Positions 33,250 through 45,955 of a stretch of 64,000 nt of DNA are shown here, one piece after another. The position numbers and the translations under genes were made by a program. Numbering within the stretch: the stretch's first letter is position 1; the number at the start of each line of letters is the position of its first letter. The stretch is taken from contig OZ029927.1 of the NCBI GenBank assembly GCA_964023275.1, positions 9,223,720-9,287,719 on the forward strand. The letters run 5' to 3'. This stretch comes from Norana najaformis. Taxonomy: Eukaryota; Annelida; Clitellata; Crassiclitellata; Hormogastridae. Under the pieces are notes generated by a model. That model was not told the DNA's origin, made no database searches, and worked only from the letters and a program-made list of their open reading frames with translations.

Positions 33250-36200
33250 CTAGTCACCGCAATGTGTACATCTGCTACACATTGCGGTGTGTAGCAGATG
33301 TGAACATTCGCGATGTGTAGCCGATGTACATATTTGCGGTGTGTTGTAGGTGTGCACATTGCGGTGTGGAGTCGAGGTACACATCGCGGTGCGTGGTCGA
33401 GATGCACATCGCGATGTGCAGGCGATGTGTAGGCGATGTACACATTTGCGGTGTGTAGTGGATGTACACATCCCGATGTGTGGGCGATGTGCACATTACG
33501 GTGTGTAGTAGAAGTACACAGTTGCGGTGTGTAGTACAAGTACATGTTTGCGGTGTGTTGTACTTGTGCACATTTGCCGTGTGTGGTAGATGTACTCATT
33601 TGCGGTGTGTAGTAGATGTACTCATTTGCGGTATGTAGTACATGTACAGATTTGCGGTGTGTAGTACAAGTACACGATTGCGGTGTGTAGTAGATGTATA
33701 CCTTTGCGGTGTGTAGCCGATGTGCACATTGCAGTGTTTGGTAGATGTACAAGTTTGCGGAATGTAGTAAATGTACACATTACGGTATGCAGAAGACGTA
33801 AACATTGCGGTGTGTAGTAGACGTGCACATTGCGGTGTGTTGATGAGGTACACATTGCGGTGTGTAGTAGATGTACACATTTGCGGTGTGTAGTAGATGT
33901 ATACATTTGCGGTGCGTAGTAGATGTGCACATGTGCGGTGTGTAGTAGATGTGCACATTTGCGGTATGTAGTAGATGCACTCATTTGCGGTGTGTTGTAG
34001 ATGAATACATTTGCGGTGTGTAGTCGAGGTACACATTTGCCGAATGTAGTAGATGTTCACATTGCGGTGTGTTGTTGAGGTACACATTGTGGTGTGTAGT
34101 CGATTTACACATTGCGGTGCGTTGTCGAGGTACACATTGCGGTGTGTAGTCGATGTACATATTTTCGGTGTGTAGTAGATGTACATATTGCGGAATTTGC
34201 ACATCTACTACACACCGCAAATGTGTACATCTACTACATACCGCAAATGTGTACATCTACTACACACCGCAAATGTGTGTATCCACTACACACCGTAAAT
34301 GTGCACATCTACTACACACTGCCTATGTGTGCATCCACTACACACCGCAAATGCGTACATCTACGACAGCCCGCAAATGTGCACATCGACTATACACCGC
34401 AAATGTGTACATCTACTACACACCGCAAATGTGTACATCGACTATACACCACAAATGTGTACATCTACTACACACCGGAAATGCGTTCCTCGACTACACA
34501 CCGCAAATGTGTGCATCTTCTACACACCGCAAAGTGTTCATCTACTACATACCGCAATGTGTGCATCTACCATACACCGCAAATGTGTGCATCTACTAGA
34601 AACCGCAAATGAGTTTACGCCGCAAATGTGTGCATCAGCTGCACACCGCAAATGTGTGCATCAGCTGCTCTCCGCAATGTGTACGTCGACTACACACAGC
34701 AAATGTGTACATCTGCTACACACCGCGATGTGTACATCTACTAGTGACCGCAATGTGTACATCTACTACACATTGCGGTGTGTTGTAGATGTGCACATTG
34801 CGGTTTGGAGTCGAGGTACACATCGCGGTGCGTGATCGAGATGCACATCGCGATGTGCAGGCGATGTGTAGGCGATGTACACATTTGCGGTGTGTAGTGG
34901 ATGTACACATCCCGGTGTGTGGGCGATGTGCACATTACGGTGTGTAGTAGAAGTACACAATTGCGGTGTGTAGTAGGTGTACTCATTTGCGGTATGTAGT
35001 ATATGTACAGATTTGAGGTGTGTAGTCGATGTGCACATAGCAGTGTGCAGTAGATGTATAGATTTGCGGTGTGTTGTTGAAGTACTCGTTTGCGGTGTGT
35101 GGTAGATGTATACATTTGCGGTGTGTAGCCGATGTGCACATTGCAGTGTGTAGTAGATGTACACGTTTGCGGTGTGTGTAGTCGAGGTACACATTGCGGT
35201 TTGTAGCAGATGTGCACATTGCGGTGTGTGGTAGATGTACATATTTGCGGTGTGTAGTCGAGGTACACATTGCGGTGTATGGGAGATGTACACATTGCGG
35301 TGTGTAGCAGATGTGCACATTGCGTTGAGTAGTAGATGTATACATTTGCGGTGCGTAGTAGATGTACACATTTGCTGTGTGTAGTAGATGTGCCGATTTG
35401 CGGTGTGTAGTATATGTACTCATTTGCGGTGTGTAGTAGATGTATACATTTGCGATGTGTAGTCTAGGTACACATATGCGGAGTGTAGTCGATGTACATA
35501 TTTGCGGTGTGTAGTCGATGTACACATTTGCCGAGTGTAGTATATGTACACATTGCGGTGTGTTGTTGAGGTACACATTGTGGTGTGTAGTCGATTTACA
35601 CATTGCGGTGTGTTGTCGAGGTACACATTGCGGTGTGTAGTAGATGTACACATTGCGGAATTTATACATCTACTACACACCGCAAATGTGTTCATCCACT
35701 ACACACCGCAAATGTGCACATCTACTACACACTGCCAAGGTGTGCATCCACTACACAACGCAAATGTGTGTATCTACTACACACCGCAATGTGTTCCTCT
35801 GCTACACACCGCAAATGTGTACATCTTCTACACACCGCAATGTGTTCATCTACTACATAGGGCAATGTGTGCATCTACTACACACCCCAAATTTGTGCGT
35901 CTACTAGACACCGCAAATGTGTGCACGCCGCAAATGTGTGCATCAGCTGCACACCGCAAATGTGTGCATCAGCTGCACGCCGCAATTGTACGTCGACTGC
36001 ACACCGCAAATGTGTACATTTACTACACACCGCAATGTGCACATCTACTGCACACCGCAATGTGTTCCTCGACTACACACAGCAAATGTGTACATCTGCT
36101 ACACACCGCAATGTTTGCCTCTGCTACACACCGCGATGTGTACATCTACTAGTGACCGCAATGTGTACATCTACTACACATTGCGGTGTGTTGTATATGT

Positions 36201-38127
36201 GCACATTGCGGTTTGGAGTCGAGGTACACATCGCGATGTGCAGGCGATGTGTAGGCGATGTACACATTTGCGGTGTGTAGTGGATGTACACATCCCGGTG
36301 TGTGGGCGATGTGCACATTACGGTGTGTAGTAGAAGTACACAGTTGCGGTGTGTGGTAGGTGTACTCATTTGCGGTATGTAGTAGATGTACAGATTTGAG
36401 GTGTGTAGTCGATGTGCACATAGCAGTGTGCAGTAGATGTACGGATTTGCGGTGTGTTGTTGAAGTACACGTTTGCGGTGTGTGGAATATGTATACATTT
36501 GCGGTGTGTAGCCGATGTGCACATTGCAGTGTGTAGTAGATGTACACGTTTGCGGTGTGTAGTCGAAGTACACATTGCGGTGTGTGGGAGATGTACACAT
36601 TGCGGTGTGTAGCAGATGTGCACATTGCGGTGAGTAGTAGATGTATACATTTGCGGTGCGTAGTAGATGTACACATTTGTTGTGTGTAGTAGATGTGCAC
36701 ATTTGCGGTGTGTAGTAGATGTACATATTTGCGGTGTGCAGTAGATGTATACATTTGCGGTGTGTAGTCGAGGTACACATTTGCGGAGTGTAGTCGATGC
36801 ACATATTTGCGGTGTGTAGTGGATGTACACATTTGCCGAGTGTAGTAGATGTACACATTGCGGTGTGTTGTCGAGGTACACATTGCGGTGTGTAGTCGAT
36901 GTACATATTTTCGGTGTGTAGTAGATGTACACATTTGCGGTGTGTAGTCGAGGAACATATTGCAGTGTGTAGTAGATGTACACATTGCGGAATTTGTACA
37001 TCTACTACACACCGCAAATGTGTTCATCCACTACACACCGCAATGTGCACATCTACTGCACACCGCAATGTGTTCCTCGACTACACGCAGCAAATGTGTA
37101 CATCTGCTACACACCGCGATGTGTACATCTACTAGTGACCGCAATGTGTACATCTACTACACATTGCGGTGTGTTGTATATGTGCACATTGCGGTGTGGA
37201 GTCCAGGTACACATCGCGGTGCGTGGTCGAGATGCACATCGCGATGTGCAGGCGATGTGTAGGCGATGTACACATTTGCGGTGTGTAGTGGATGTACACA
37301 TCCCGGTGTGTGGGCGATGTGCAGATTACGGTGTAGGAGAAGTACACAGTTTCGGTGTGTAGTAGAAGTACACATTTGCGGTGTGTAGTCGATGTGCACA
37401 TAGCACACTGCTATGTGTGTGTAGTATATGTACACATTTGCGGTGTGTAGTACAAGTACACGATTGCGGTGTATAGTAGATGTATACCTTTGCGGTGTGT
37501 AGCCGATGTGCACATTTCAGTGTTTGGTAGATGTACAAGTTTTGCGGTATGTAGTAAATGTACACATTACGGTATGCAGTCGACGTACACATTGCGGTGT
37601 GTGGTAGATGTACACATTGCGTGTACAGTCGAGGTACTCATTGCGGCGTGTGGGAGATGTACACATTGCGTGTGCAGTCGAGGTACACATTGCGGTGTGT
37701 ATTAGATGTGCACATTGCGGTGAGTAGTAGATGTAGACATTTGTTGTGTGTAGTGGATTTACACATTTGCGGTGTGTAGTCGATGTACATATTTGCGGAG
37801 TGTAGTAGATGTACGCATTGCGGTGTGCGGTCGAGGTACACATTGCGGTGTGTAGTAGATGTACACATATCGGTGTGTAGCAGATGTTCACATTGCGGTG
37901 AGTGGTAGATGTATACATTTGCGCTGTGTAGTCGAGGTACACATTTGCGGTGTGTAGTCGATGTACACATTTGCGGTGTGTAGTGGAAGTACACATTTGC
38001 GGAGTGTAGTCGATGTACACATTTCGGTGTGTTGTTGAGGTACACATTGTGGTGTGTTGTAGATGTGCACATTGCGGTGAGTTGTCGAGGAACTCAATCC
38101 GCAATGTGTACATCTACTGCACACCGT
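33250..38127. repeat. 4.9-kb minisatellite, 25/26-bp unit in alternating inverted blocks
   Basis: The unit is about ACATCTACTACACACCGCAAATGTGT (26 bp, often 25), with point variants. Orientation alternates. Reverse-complement blocks are about 33275-34195, 34776-35660, 36181-36990 and 37167-38095. Plus blocks are about 34196-34775, 35661-36180, 36991-37166 and 38096-38127. Switch points reuse the same sequences: TTGCGGAATTTGTACATCTA or a close variant (about 34190, 35655, 36985) and CTAGTGACCGCAATGTGTAC (34741, 36149, 37132; variant at 33250). This gives a higher-order period of about 1.0-1.5 kb. Because 3 x 26 bp is 26 codons and stops are rare, long open frames appear in all frames; they are not genes. 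Confidence 0.95.
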
Positions 38128-40778
38128 ATGCTTTCAGCTATGTTTCATCGTCTTTGAGATGTTCTTATAAGCATGCTTGAATTGCTGCGATTGGGCTTCG
38201 ACTCTCAAGTAAAATCCAGTCGCGAAAACAACATAATTGACAGAGGCCGATTTTAACCACGGGAACGACCCTAGCTTTTCTCTAAAAAATGTAACCCCCT
38301 TCATACGAAAGGAGGACGTTTGGGCGTCAGGAGTACATCTGATGTCAATGTAGATGATTTTACTATAGGCCTATGCAAGTAATTTTATACTCTCTGTCTG
38401 TCTGTCTATCTATCTATCTGTCTGTCTGTCTGTCTATCTCTCTGCATATCTATCTCTCCCCTTCTTCTGGAATTAATAAAAACAAACAAATTTAAGTCAA
38501 CGCTTATCATCATATTCTCTTGAGGATTCGCGTTGACTTTCACTGATATATGCTACTAATGTTGAGTGTTAGTTTGTTCTAGGATATCTGTTGTTTTAGA
38601 CAGACTGCAAAAGGGAACACTTTGACTCTTTTGTGTTTGTTCTTGTTGACTGTGTTGTACACACTGTTCAAAGTTTTCTCTTCACACACTAGAATTTATT
38701 CTTCCACAATAATGTCCTGGTAATGTCTGACCGAGTGTTGCCTTTCATGGTAATTGTCTGATTATAGGCTACCTTATAAGACAAAAATTGTTATGCCCCG
38801 ATAATCAAACAATTGCGACAGGTTGACATAATAACTCAGACTTTATACCAAGTGTGTGTTTCAAGTTTGCCTCGCTGAATCTTGCCGTTCTATTTTGACA
38901 TCGATTCCATCAGTTTACACCAGGTAACGAACTAGTTAAGTTTGACCTTTTTTGTACGGCATGTTTAAACACGATGATGCCAGACAAAAAAGGAGTGTCT
39001 GAAAAAGGCCATATTGAAAAAGGATGCACACATTGTCTTTTGAGTAGAAAATAGACAGGAAACCTGACATTTACTCTTAAAAGATCCTAGACTTGCATCA
39101 AAGTCCGTGGCGAGAGAGAATTAGTTTTCGTACGAAATGTTGATTGAATAGATATGATGCTTTCAAGGCCAAGGCTATCCGTCAAAGTGAAAATGCTCCA
39201 TATACTCACCAGATGTCATGATATTCTAGGAATGTGAGATGTTGTTACAGAACAATCATAATCCTAAGATTTGAACAAATTTCGGCCTCGCACAATGTCG
39301 CTACAGATCTTGAAAGTTCTAGGTCATTGTGTAACCTAGAACGCGCTTATTGACAATAGTGGTCAATGGCCTATAGCCCTCCTTTGCTATGATATACTGT
39401 AAATAGTATCAATAAGCTTCAATAGTTTCTGAAAACATCTATATAATGTTCTCGAATCGGCATTGCTGACTATGTAAGATATGCCGAGAATGCGAGGAAA
39501 AGAACTGAAAGCAGATTGCAAGCATATTTAAAGCCGAATTATACCGTTGCTACGCTGAGACTTTTTGGACGTAAACGTAACACAAGACACCAGTAGAGTT
39601 ATGTATGATACTTTCTTACTAAAAACGGTTGATTGTAACGCTGATTGTGCTTTTCTGCAAGATCCGAGTAAATATCCTTCTAAATGAGTGACCACAGGCG
39701 GACTTAGCTATAACCTTGGAGGCGCTTCGCCCCCGGCGCCCTATAGGCTATACGACTGCGCTCCTCAGTCCACACCTTGCATGGTGGACTGCCAGAATGT
39801 GGCTGCTCTCTGGAAATGCTGTTCCTTCATGCAAACAATGCCGCAGCCCCCCCCCCACAGTGAGTAATTCGTCATGTACCGTTCCTGCCTGGATGGAGTA
39901 GGAGCGAATACCTTGACAGTTGCATGTATCTGAAAGCATCAGTTAGAGCATGCGCATGTGTAGTTTAAAGTCCATACCACCTTATTAAATTACCTGAAGG
40001 AATAGAGTACGAAGTTCTATCACTTACCTACAACACACTTCAATCTCCTCAATCAGCATATCATCGTCAGTTATTTGTAATCGAACCACTCCGTCCAACC
40101 CGTTCCTCTTCTGCCCTAACACTTCTCCGCCCTGCTCTTGGTATAGTCGGTACTTTATGCCCCGCCGTTTGAGATTGCGTGTTCTTCGACTCCGAACTAA
40201 TAGGCCCCATACTGCGAAAACAATGAATAGCTGGTTTTATTGTTGTATCGTCGAAGAGATAACGCACAAGTGATTGATCAAAGTAAGTGCCAAAAATTAT
40301 ACAACGCAAGCACGAAACCGGCTATTCATATTAACTGTCACGTAATCGGCCGCCTGTTAAATCACCTCATTGTTATCGTTACAGGTATTTCCGTGTTTAA
40401 ATGCACAATGGTGAGAAATTTGACAAAGGTGCTCCCGCTGGCTTAAAGCTTAGTTACTGGTTTGTCTTGTTATGATTTAAATGGAAATGTTAGATATATC
40501 ATATGTATATAACAAAATATCCTGAAACTCCATTACTTTTTTCGAAAGGTGGGTATTAAACGATAAAGCGAAACTTTAAGTTACCTTATTTAAATAGCAG
40601 TTACACAAAATCTGGCCAGTTTAGAACTGCGCAACAATAACTGTGTGTATTAAACAGACAACTTGTGCCTAAGAACATTTTTTGCCATACCATGTGACTA
40701 CACAGATTAAAACTTTCTAAACGATGTCATCGCAAAGTCCAGTTTAATTATATCAGAGCGTTGTATAATTAATTCTTT
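38128..40778. other. Intergenic flank at start of unit 2
   Basis: No gene is seen. It matches 5545-7614 and 62219-64000. It contains the TCTG/TCTA microsatellite (about 38393-38452), the about 580-bp segment missing from unit 1 (about 38793-39350) and the GC-rich palindromic block (about 39690-39950) with a 10-C run. Confidence 0.6.
40743..40748 (-). promoter_or_regulatory. Candidate ATTAAA polyadenylation signal
   Basis: Same position relative to the stop codon as at 7579-7584. Confidence 0.35.
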
Positions 40779-42299
40779 TCAAAGCACAGATCTGAAAATT
40801 AACCCGACAATCGTCTGCATTGCTGATAAGAAGACAAGCATCAGAATAAAGACCACGAACAACATGTCCAACATTAGAAACTGATAGAGTGGCAACTCCA
40901 TGGCAGGCGATCGCAGATGACGTCCGCCATGTTTGAACACGTGCTCGATCCAGTAAACTGCTTTCTGTTGTGAGGTCATCGGTCGATTTCGAAAAATTTG
41001 CGATACGTTTTTGATATTCGAATTGTATTTCGGATTACCAAGCACTTCACCGATATTTGCACGAAGTTCCTCAGAACTGAAATCATGTATATCCATGCAC
41101 AAGCCGAAGCCCTTTGTGAATGCTCGATGGCAGTTGATGTGTTGGTCGGCAAAAAGTGGAAAGCCAATGAATGGGATGCCATGATAGAGCGCCTCGTGTA
41201 GACCATTGTTGCCGTAATGTGTGATGAAAAGCTTGGTGTTCGGATGACCAAGGATGTCATTCTGAGGTAGCCAAGAGTACAGCTTCACGTTCTTTGGTAC
41301 GTCGACACTTTCCGGTACCTTTAACTTAACGATAACTGTCTGGTTGAGCAGCGAAAATGCCTCGAATAACAGAAGAGTGACCTTCACAGGCAAATGGGAG
41401 GCTATGGTCCCAAAGCTAACTAAGATATTTCCGTCCTTGCTGTTGATTACTGCTATTTGGAATTCGGGTTCTAAGGGCTTAGGAGGTTTCGTGGTCATTC
41501 CAGGGATGGTTACGATGTTTGGAAACGTGGGAATAGCCACTCCAAGATGGTGATCGGTTTCTAACAAAACCAATTCTGATTGTCTCACAAGGTCTTTCCA
41601 CGAGTCAAACTGTGGAGCGTAGCGTTGCAGAAGGGTCTCATTACGATACCCAGGTAAGAAGATAGCCAGTTCTGCGACGATGTAGATTAACAGGTTGCTG
41701 AACCTTCCGCTAAACGTTGACTCGTCGGTACTTGGGAACGGTCCTAGAAGCGAGAAGAACGAAGGAAGAGCAGGTATCCGCAGTTCCCATGGTAGCATGG
41801 TCGTTGTCATTGAAACGAAAGGTATTTCAAGGTAGGCAGGGAGTATAGCAAAGCAAGGACATATGAGCATCGTCTCCACTATAGCAATATCAATTCCCAA
41901 TCTCCCTACTTTACTTAGAAACGTCTTGTCTTCCATCATAAAAATGCAATCCCTGTTGACCATCGTGGACCCGCTGTCACCTGGAGTTCTATCGAAAACG
42001 ACCTTCACTGTGAATTCTTCGAATTCCTGAGATACGGCGTAAAGTTCGTCGTCTGGAATTCGGTAGAATACGGGTCTGATGCCCAGCTCTCTGATGGCCT
42101 GCGTTCTTGGGTACCGATTGGCGACAGCAAGATAGACTTCATGTCCTCTCAACACAACTAGTTCTGAACCAACGACCAGTTGCTCTAATATATGGCTGGT
42201 AAACGGAGGCGAAGCCATGAGGATCTTGGCAGCACTGACAATGGAAAAATTTCGAAAGACGCAGAATAACAGTCGCATCGGTTTCTTAACCTCACACAT
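40779..42299 (-). CDS. UDP-glycosyltransferase, subfamily II, open frame with altered signature (HYG)
   Basis: A 506-aa paralog of the gene at 7615-9132, about 95% identical by eye, starting at the equivalent ATG (42299). Catalytic His36, Glu142, WLPQNDILGH, FADQ and the C-terminal membrane segment are present. In the donor signature Cys is replaced by Tyr (THYGNNGLHE; TAC at 41214-41216), a position the family pattern restricts to small residues. One Val is added near residue 50 (SELVVLRGH). Several other replacements are radical (for example Ile to Asn, Arg to Ile near 281-291). About 260 bp of upstream sequence is deleted starting about 100 bp before the ATG. It may be weakly active or dying; the frame alone cannot decide. 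Confidence 0.88.
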   Translation of the reverse strand: MCEVKKPMRLLFCVFRNFSIVSAAKILMASPPFTSHILEQLVVGSELVVLRGHEVYLAVANRYPRTQAIRELGIRPVFYRIPDDELYAVSQEFEEFTVKVVFDRTPGDSGSTMVNRDCIFMMEDKTFLSKVGRLGIDIAIVETMLICPCFAILPAYLEIPFVSMTTTMLPWELRIPALPSFFSLLGPFPSTDESTFSGRFSNLLIYIVAELAIFLPGYRNETLLQRYAPQFDSWKDLVRQSELVLLETDHHLGVAIPTFPNIVTIPGMTTKPPKPLEPEFQIAVINSKDGNILVSFGTIASHLPVKVTLLLFEAFSLLNQTVIVKLKVPESVDVPKNVKLYSWLPQNDILGHPNTKLFITHYGNNGLHEALYHGIPFIGFPLFADQHINCHRAFTKGFGLCMDIHDFSSEELRANIGEVLGNPKYNSNIKNVSQIFRNRPMTSQQKAVYWIEHVFKHGGRHLRSPAMELPLYQFLMLDMLFVVFILMLVFLSAMQTIVGLIFRSVL

Positions 42300-42744
42300 T
42301 TTCTTGTGGCCCTCTATTATGGCTATGGATATAGTTTTTCTTCTCGAATTATTTCTGCCTATGGTGCTTTCATACAATAGTTCATCACTATCCGTGGGCT
42401 ATCTACAATCTGACCGAATAACGGCATTCCTAAACGCCTCCTAAGTGTGCTGTTGTTCAGAACTTTAGACAAGTCGGTACATGTAACGAACGGAATGACA
42501 AAGTCTGCTCTGTTTGATGTTCTTTCGATTTCTTTGTAAATATTATTCAGAAGATGGGCTTCAGTCAGAAGAAAAGTGGGTCACAACTTGAAGTTGAGTC
42601 ACTTTTACGATAAATGTTCCAAATTTTCATGACATTCTACACCGTTAAAAATTCCCGATGATCTTGCTTTGCGAATGTCCAGAAATCTTGATTGACATAT
42701 GAAGGCTTATGAGCAGAAATGTAAATGTTTATCTCTAGTCACCA
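42300..42744. other. Shortened UGT-II upstream region
   Basis: No gene is seen. TGGGC near 42397 is followed directly by TATCTACAATCTG, which in unit 1 lies about 260 bp further upstream. Confidence 0.55.
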
Positions 42745-42995
42745 TATAGCCTCGAATTGCAATGATCCGTCACCACCACTGCTCGTTTGAATGGGCGCCA
42801 CGCCATTTAAAGTCCCGTGTACGGACCGTGCTAGCTAAACCGAGATTCCAGGAAACGAACCGGCACCCTTACGCTCACTAAGAAAGTTCATCTTATACGT
42901 GTGTGTCTGGTGTCTGTGTGTGAGATGAGCATTTTTGCCAAATTAATAAATGAATACTTACTTACTCAGTCACTCACTCACTAATTCACTGACTT
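42745..42995 (+). repeat. Dispersed SINE-like repeat, unit 2 copy
   Basis: Counterpart of 9850-10100. It ends in ATTAATAAATGAATACTTAC and then CTTACTCAGTCACTCACTC. The 5' part is about 20 bp shorter. Confidence 0.45.
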
Positions 42996-45616
42996 TTTAC
43001 TTTCTTATTTATTCCAGGTCAGTTGCATACTTGATCACACCAATTATTGTAATTAATTAACTGCAATTGAATATTGTTGAATCTATCTGGGTGGTAAACC
43101 TAATCGTTGCGTTAGTTAGCCAAACGCTTTGGAAATCATCCTTTCCATCTGGCGATTGAATAGGTAAATCACGATTATCTGCAGCTTATAACACTTGCTA
43201 TTCTCTGTATTTCATTTTGCTACTGTTGGCAGTCACTAGGCGGCACCTCTAAAACCATAGACAACACCAAGAAGTATAAAACAAACAAGGACAACAAGTT
43301 TCTGAACAATAACAACATGATGAATAGCAACAGCCCCAAAGCAGCTATATATATATTGCTACATACGGCGTGTAAGATAGGGCGTTCTGCAAATATTGGC
43401 GGGAAAGCCGACCTTACAAAAGGTGTTTGTAACTTTGGCTCATTTGTTGGTCGTTCGCGATCATTTGTTGGTCGTCCGCTATCATTTGTTTTTAGATTAG
43501 TCGTGTTTAGTTTCCCTGCGCGTATGACTTGTTGGGTTCGTCGAGACTGTTGTCATTCCATCTTACCCGTTTTCCGTCACCGTGTGTTGGTGGGCATTTA
43601 GTTTTCTCTTCTTGAGGATTTTCGCTAGTTTTATCGCAGTCTGAGATCGAAATTCCCCCCAGAACTGCGACAGTTTTCTGACCCATCACAAAAACTCTTC
43701 GATGCTCATCCGCTTTCAATTTCTGCTTCGGCCTTTCACTCAAAACTGAAATCACACCTCTTTCACAACTCCTATCCTGACACCTCTTCTTCCTCTTATC
43801 ACTCTTTCCTCTCCAACCCAAACACCACGCCCCATAGCTGCCACGCTCTCTCTACGTCTGATTTTTGGATCTTGAAATGGAACCGAACTCTTTTGCCTAT
43901 CGATTTTGTTTTGACTGTGCGTCTGTGGATAAGCTGGACCCCGCGGCGCGGCTTTCGTTGGGCGCTGTAGAAATCTCGGAATTACGATTACGACGTCTTC
44001 TTGTCTCGACATGACTTATATGACTCTTGTAAGCAGCTTAGGATTTAGATATGTTATCCTAAAGCCCATATCATATTAAGATCTGTAGACAACCTGTATA
44101 TTGCAACGATATGTAAAACGGTTTTCACCATCTGCCTTGATGGCTGTTCCCCAGTTGATTGATGACTATGTCCATGGATTGCCATAAATTTGAATATCTC
44201 ACCCATCGGGTTAACTTACAATCAGCCTTCGAATCGATTGATGAGGCATTTTGCAAAATTTCAGTCGTGTTTACATTAGATTAGACTGTATTGGATTCCA
44301 TTTCCGTATTGAACCGCATTGGATTGGCTTTTCCAACAGATTATAATTTTTACTACGATTTCGCTTTGAGTGAACATCGATTAACGACATAGCAATGAGG
44401 GCGCTATAGAAATCATTAGATTAGTCAGGTTTAGATTAGATTAGATTACGATATGTTATTTAGCTTCTGCTGAGAGAGGTTTCGACTTCTGCTGTTTCAG
44501 GAGGCCAAGTTAATGGCGTTCTCCCAAAATAAATCATTTAAGCTTGACTCGATTGTCCTTGAAAAAGGATGAACCTGTATACTATAACCTATATACCATA
44601 GCTTATATACTATATACTATGACTATATACAGCAAACGTGGCTAGCACGCTGATAACTAGACGTTTGATGTAGACACTCATCATCGATTCTCACGCCAGA
44701 TGGCATGCGGTCTTTGAACTCTGAACATGGTGTCAACTATTACTCTGTCGGGGAATCCGTGGGTTGGGCTCTACGCGTGGGAGCCCGCCATTGGTGACTT
44801 CTCTAGTTGTCTGAGTATTGTTTGCTTACTGATGAAGCCTTTTGCTGTTAATAAACTTCAACGTCATGTAGAGTAGCGTAGATAGCGCATCTGATTAGTT
44901 CCTGCTGAAGTGTTGCTACACAAATTTCTGATTTCAATCTTAATCGCACAGCGATAAATGCCATTGATGTTTCACTCAACGAGGTTATTGTCAGATTAGT
45001 ATCTCGTCTTACCATATATTGCCTTAGGAGTGTCAATCGTGGTGAACTTGCAAAAGATATCTGGCAACGCATAACTTATCTCGTGTTTCCATGATAGAAA
45101 CCTGTGATGTTGTCCTCTAGAGCTAGCCTCAATCTCGTTGCTACGTTTAGTGTCATCCCCTTGTGTCATCTTGCCTGGACCTTATAATTAGTGTCTTTTG
45201 GTCTCGATACCAAATTAACTGATTAGCAGATTTCTTCTATTGTTAGCACATCGTGCGATTTGGTTGATAAGGCGAAAGGAAGTCGCAGGAAAGTTAAGTA
45301 ACTTCAGCTGGGTGGATGTTACGCACTGTTGGCGGTTGTAATTCTAATAGTATTGTAATCAGAAATTATAAAGCCCCGCTTCAAGTTAGCCTCGTCAGAG
45401 GCCCTCCCGGTCCGACGTCCCAGAACTGGGGAATAATGCGGCCTTCGAGCGCTTGCGGAAGATGGAGGGGGAGGGGAGCGATGCTCCTGTCGAAGGTCGG
45501 CAGGTAAGACATTCTAGTAATAGCAAAGCTTAGCGGTGGCAGTTCGAGCTAGAGAGACGGCGAGATCGCCGTGAACCGACGAACGCAGTGCTCTGCGGCC
45601 AGGAAATGGAACAAAG
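42996..45616. other. Long intergenic flank, no convincing gene
   Basis: Very close copy of about 10101-12706, with the same pyrimidine-rich/GCGGCGCGGC block, GATTAGATTAGATTA cluster and module marks. It ends at the deletion junction ACAAAG/TCATCTCG near 45616. Confidence 0.55.
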
Positions 45617-45680
45617 TCATCTCGTCCACAACGGGATACCATCCGAGAATGCGATGGAAGGAAGGCAGAGCAGGTATCCG
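45617..45680 (-). pseudogene. Internal UGT subfamily I fragment (~64 bp)
   Basis: The minus strand encodes RIPALPSFHRILGWYPVVDE, the same residues as the fragment at 13272-13376. The downstream half has been removed by the 606-bp deletion. Confidence 0.8.
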
Positions 45681-45955
45681 ATTCTGTGATCCTATTTGTG
45701 CTTGAGACGATAAATCCTTCAAATTCAGAAGGAAGTTCATGTTAAGAACGTATAGAAGTTTTACTTTGCCGATTTAACCAATTAAATGGTTCAGTTGCAC
45801 GCAATGAAATTACTATTAATAAGCAGTTATGAATGTGTTTTCGTATTCAGAGTTGAGCAAGTTACTGTTATCCGAGCTTTAGTTTTTGCAAGCACTGGAA
45901 TTCTGTTATTAAGTCGCATTCAGTATAATTTCAAGTTCACAGTAGTGGACGTTTT
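45681..45955. other. UGT 3' flank
   Basis: Copy of 13377-13651, including the remnant of a second UGT tail (TTATCCGAGCTTTAGTTTTT near 45868). Confidence 0.55.

Larger units (their letters stand above)
5545..38127. repeat. Large tandem segmental duplication, unit 1
   Basis: The stretch from GTATGCTTTCAGC at 5545 to the end of the minisatellite is repeated in the same order and orientation from 38128. Matching points are 7615/40779, 13652/45956, 20019/52402, 25775/58345 and 31939/60163. Offsets change in steps (33164, 32304, 32383, 32570, 28224) because of indels described separately. Many parts match at roughly 97-99% by eye, others much less. The left edge is the ancestral-looking one: sequence on both sides of 5545 is colinear with the flank upstream of the UGT at 20019. 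Confidence 0.9.

Noticed and set aside
33250-38127. Many overlapping open frames of 60-300 codons rich in Thr, His, Cys and Tyr
   Set aside because: They occur in all three frames on both strands of the 26-bp minisatellite, with a 26-residue period equal to three DNA units. This is a by-product of a stop-poor repeat, not a protein family.
33250-38127. Superficial CRISPR-like look (short repeats at regular spacing)
   Set aside because: Repeats are contiguous without unique spacers, flip orientation and lie in animal-type DNA with no cas genes.
40779-42377. Start of the second UGT-II gene at 42377
   Set aside because: That codon is TTG, and the conserved ATG with signal peptide is at 42299.
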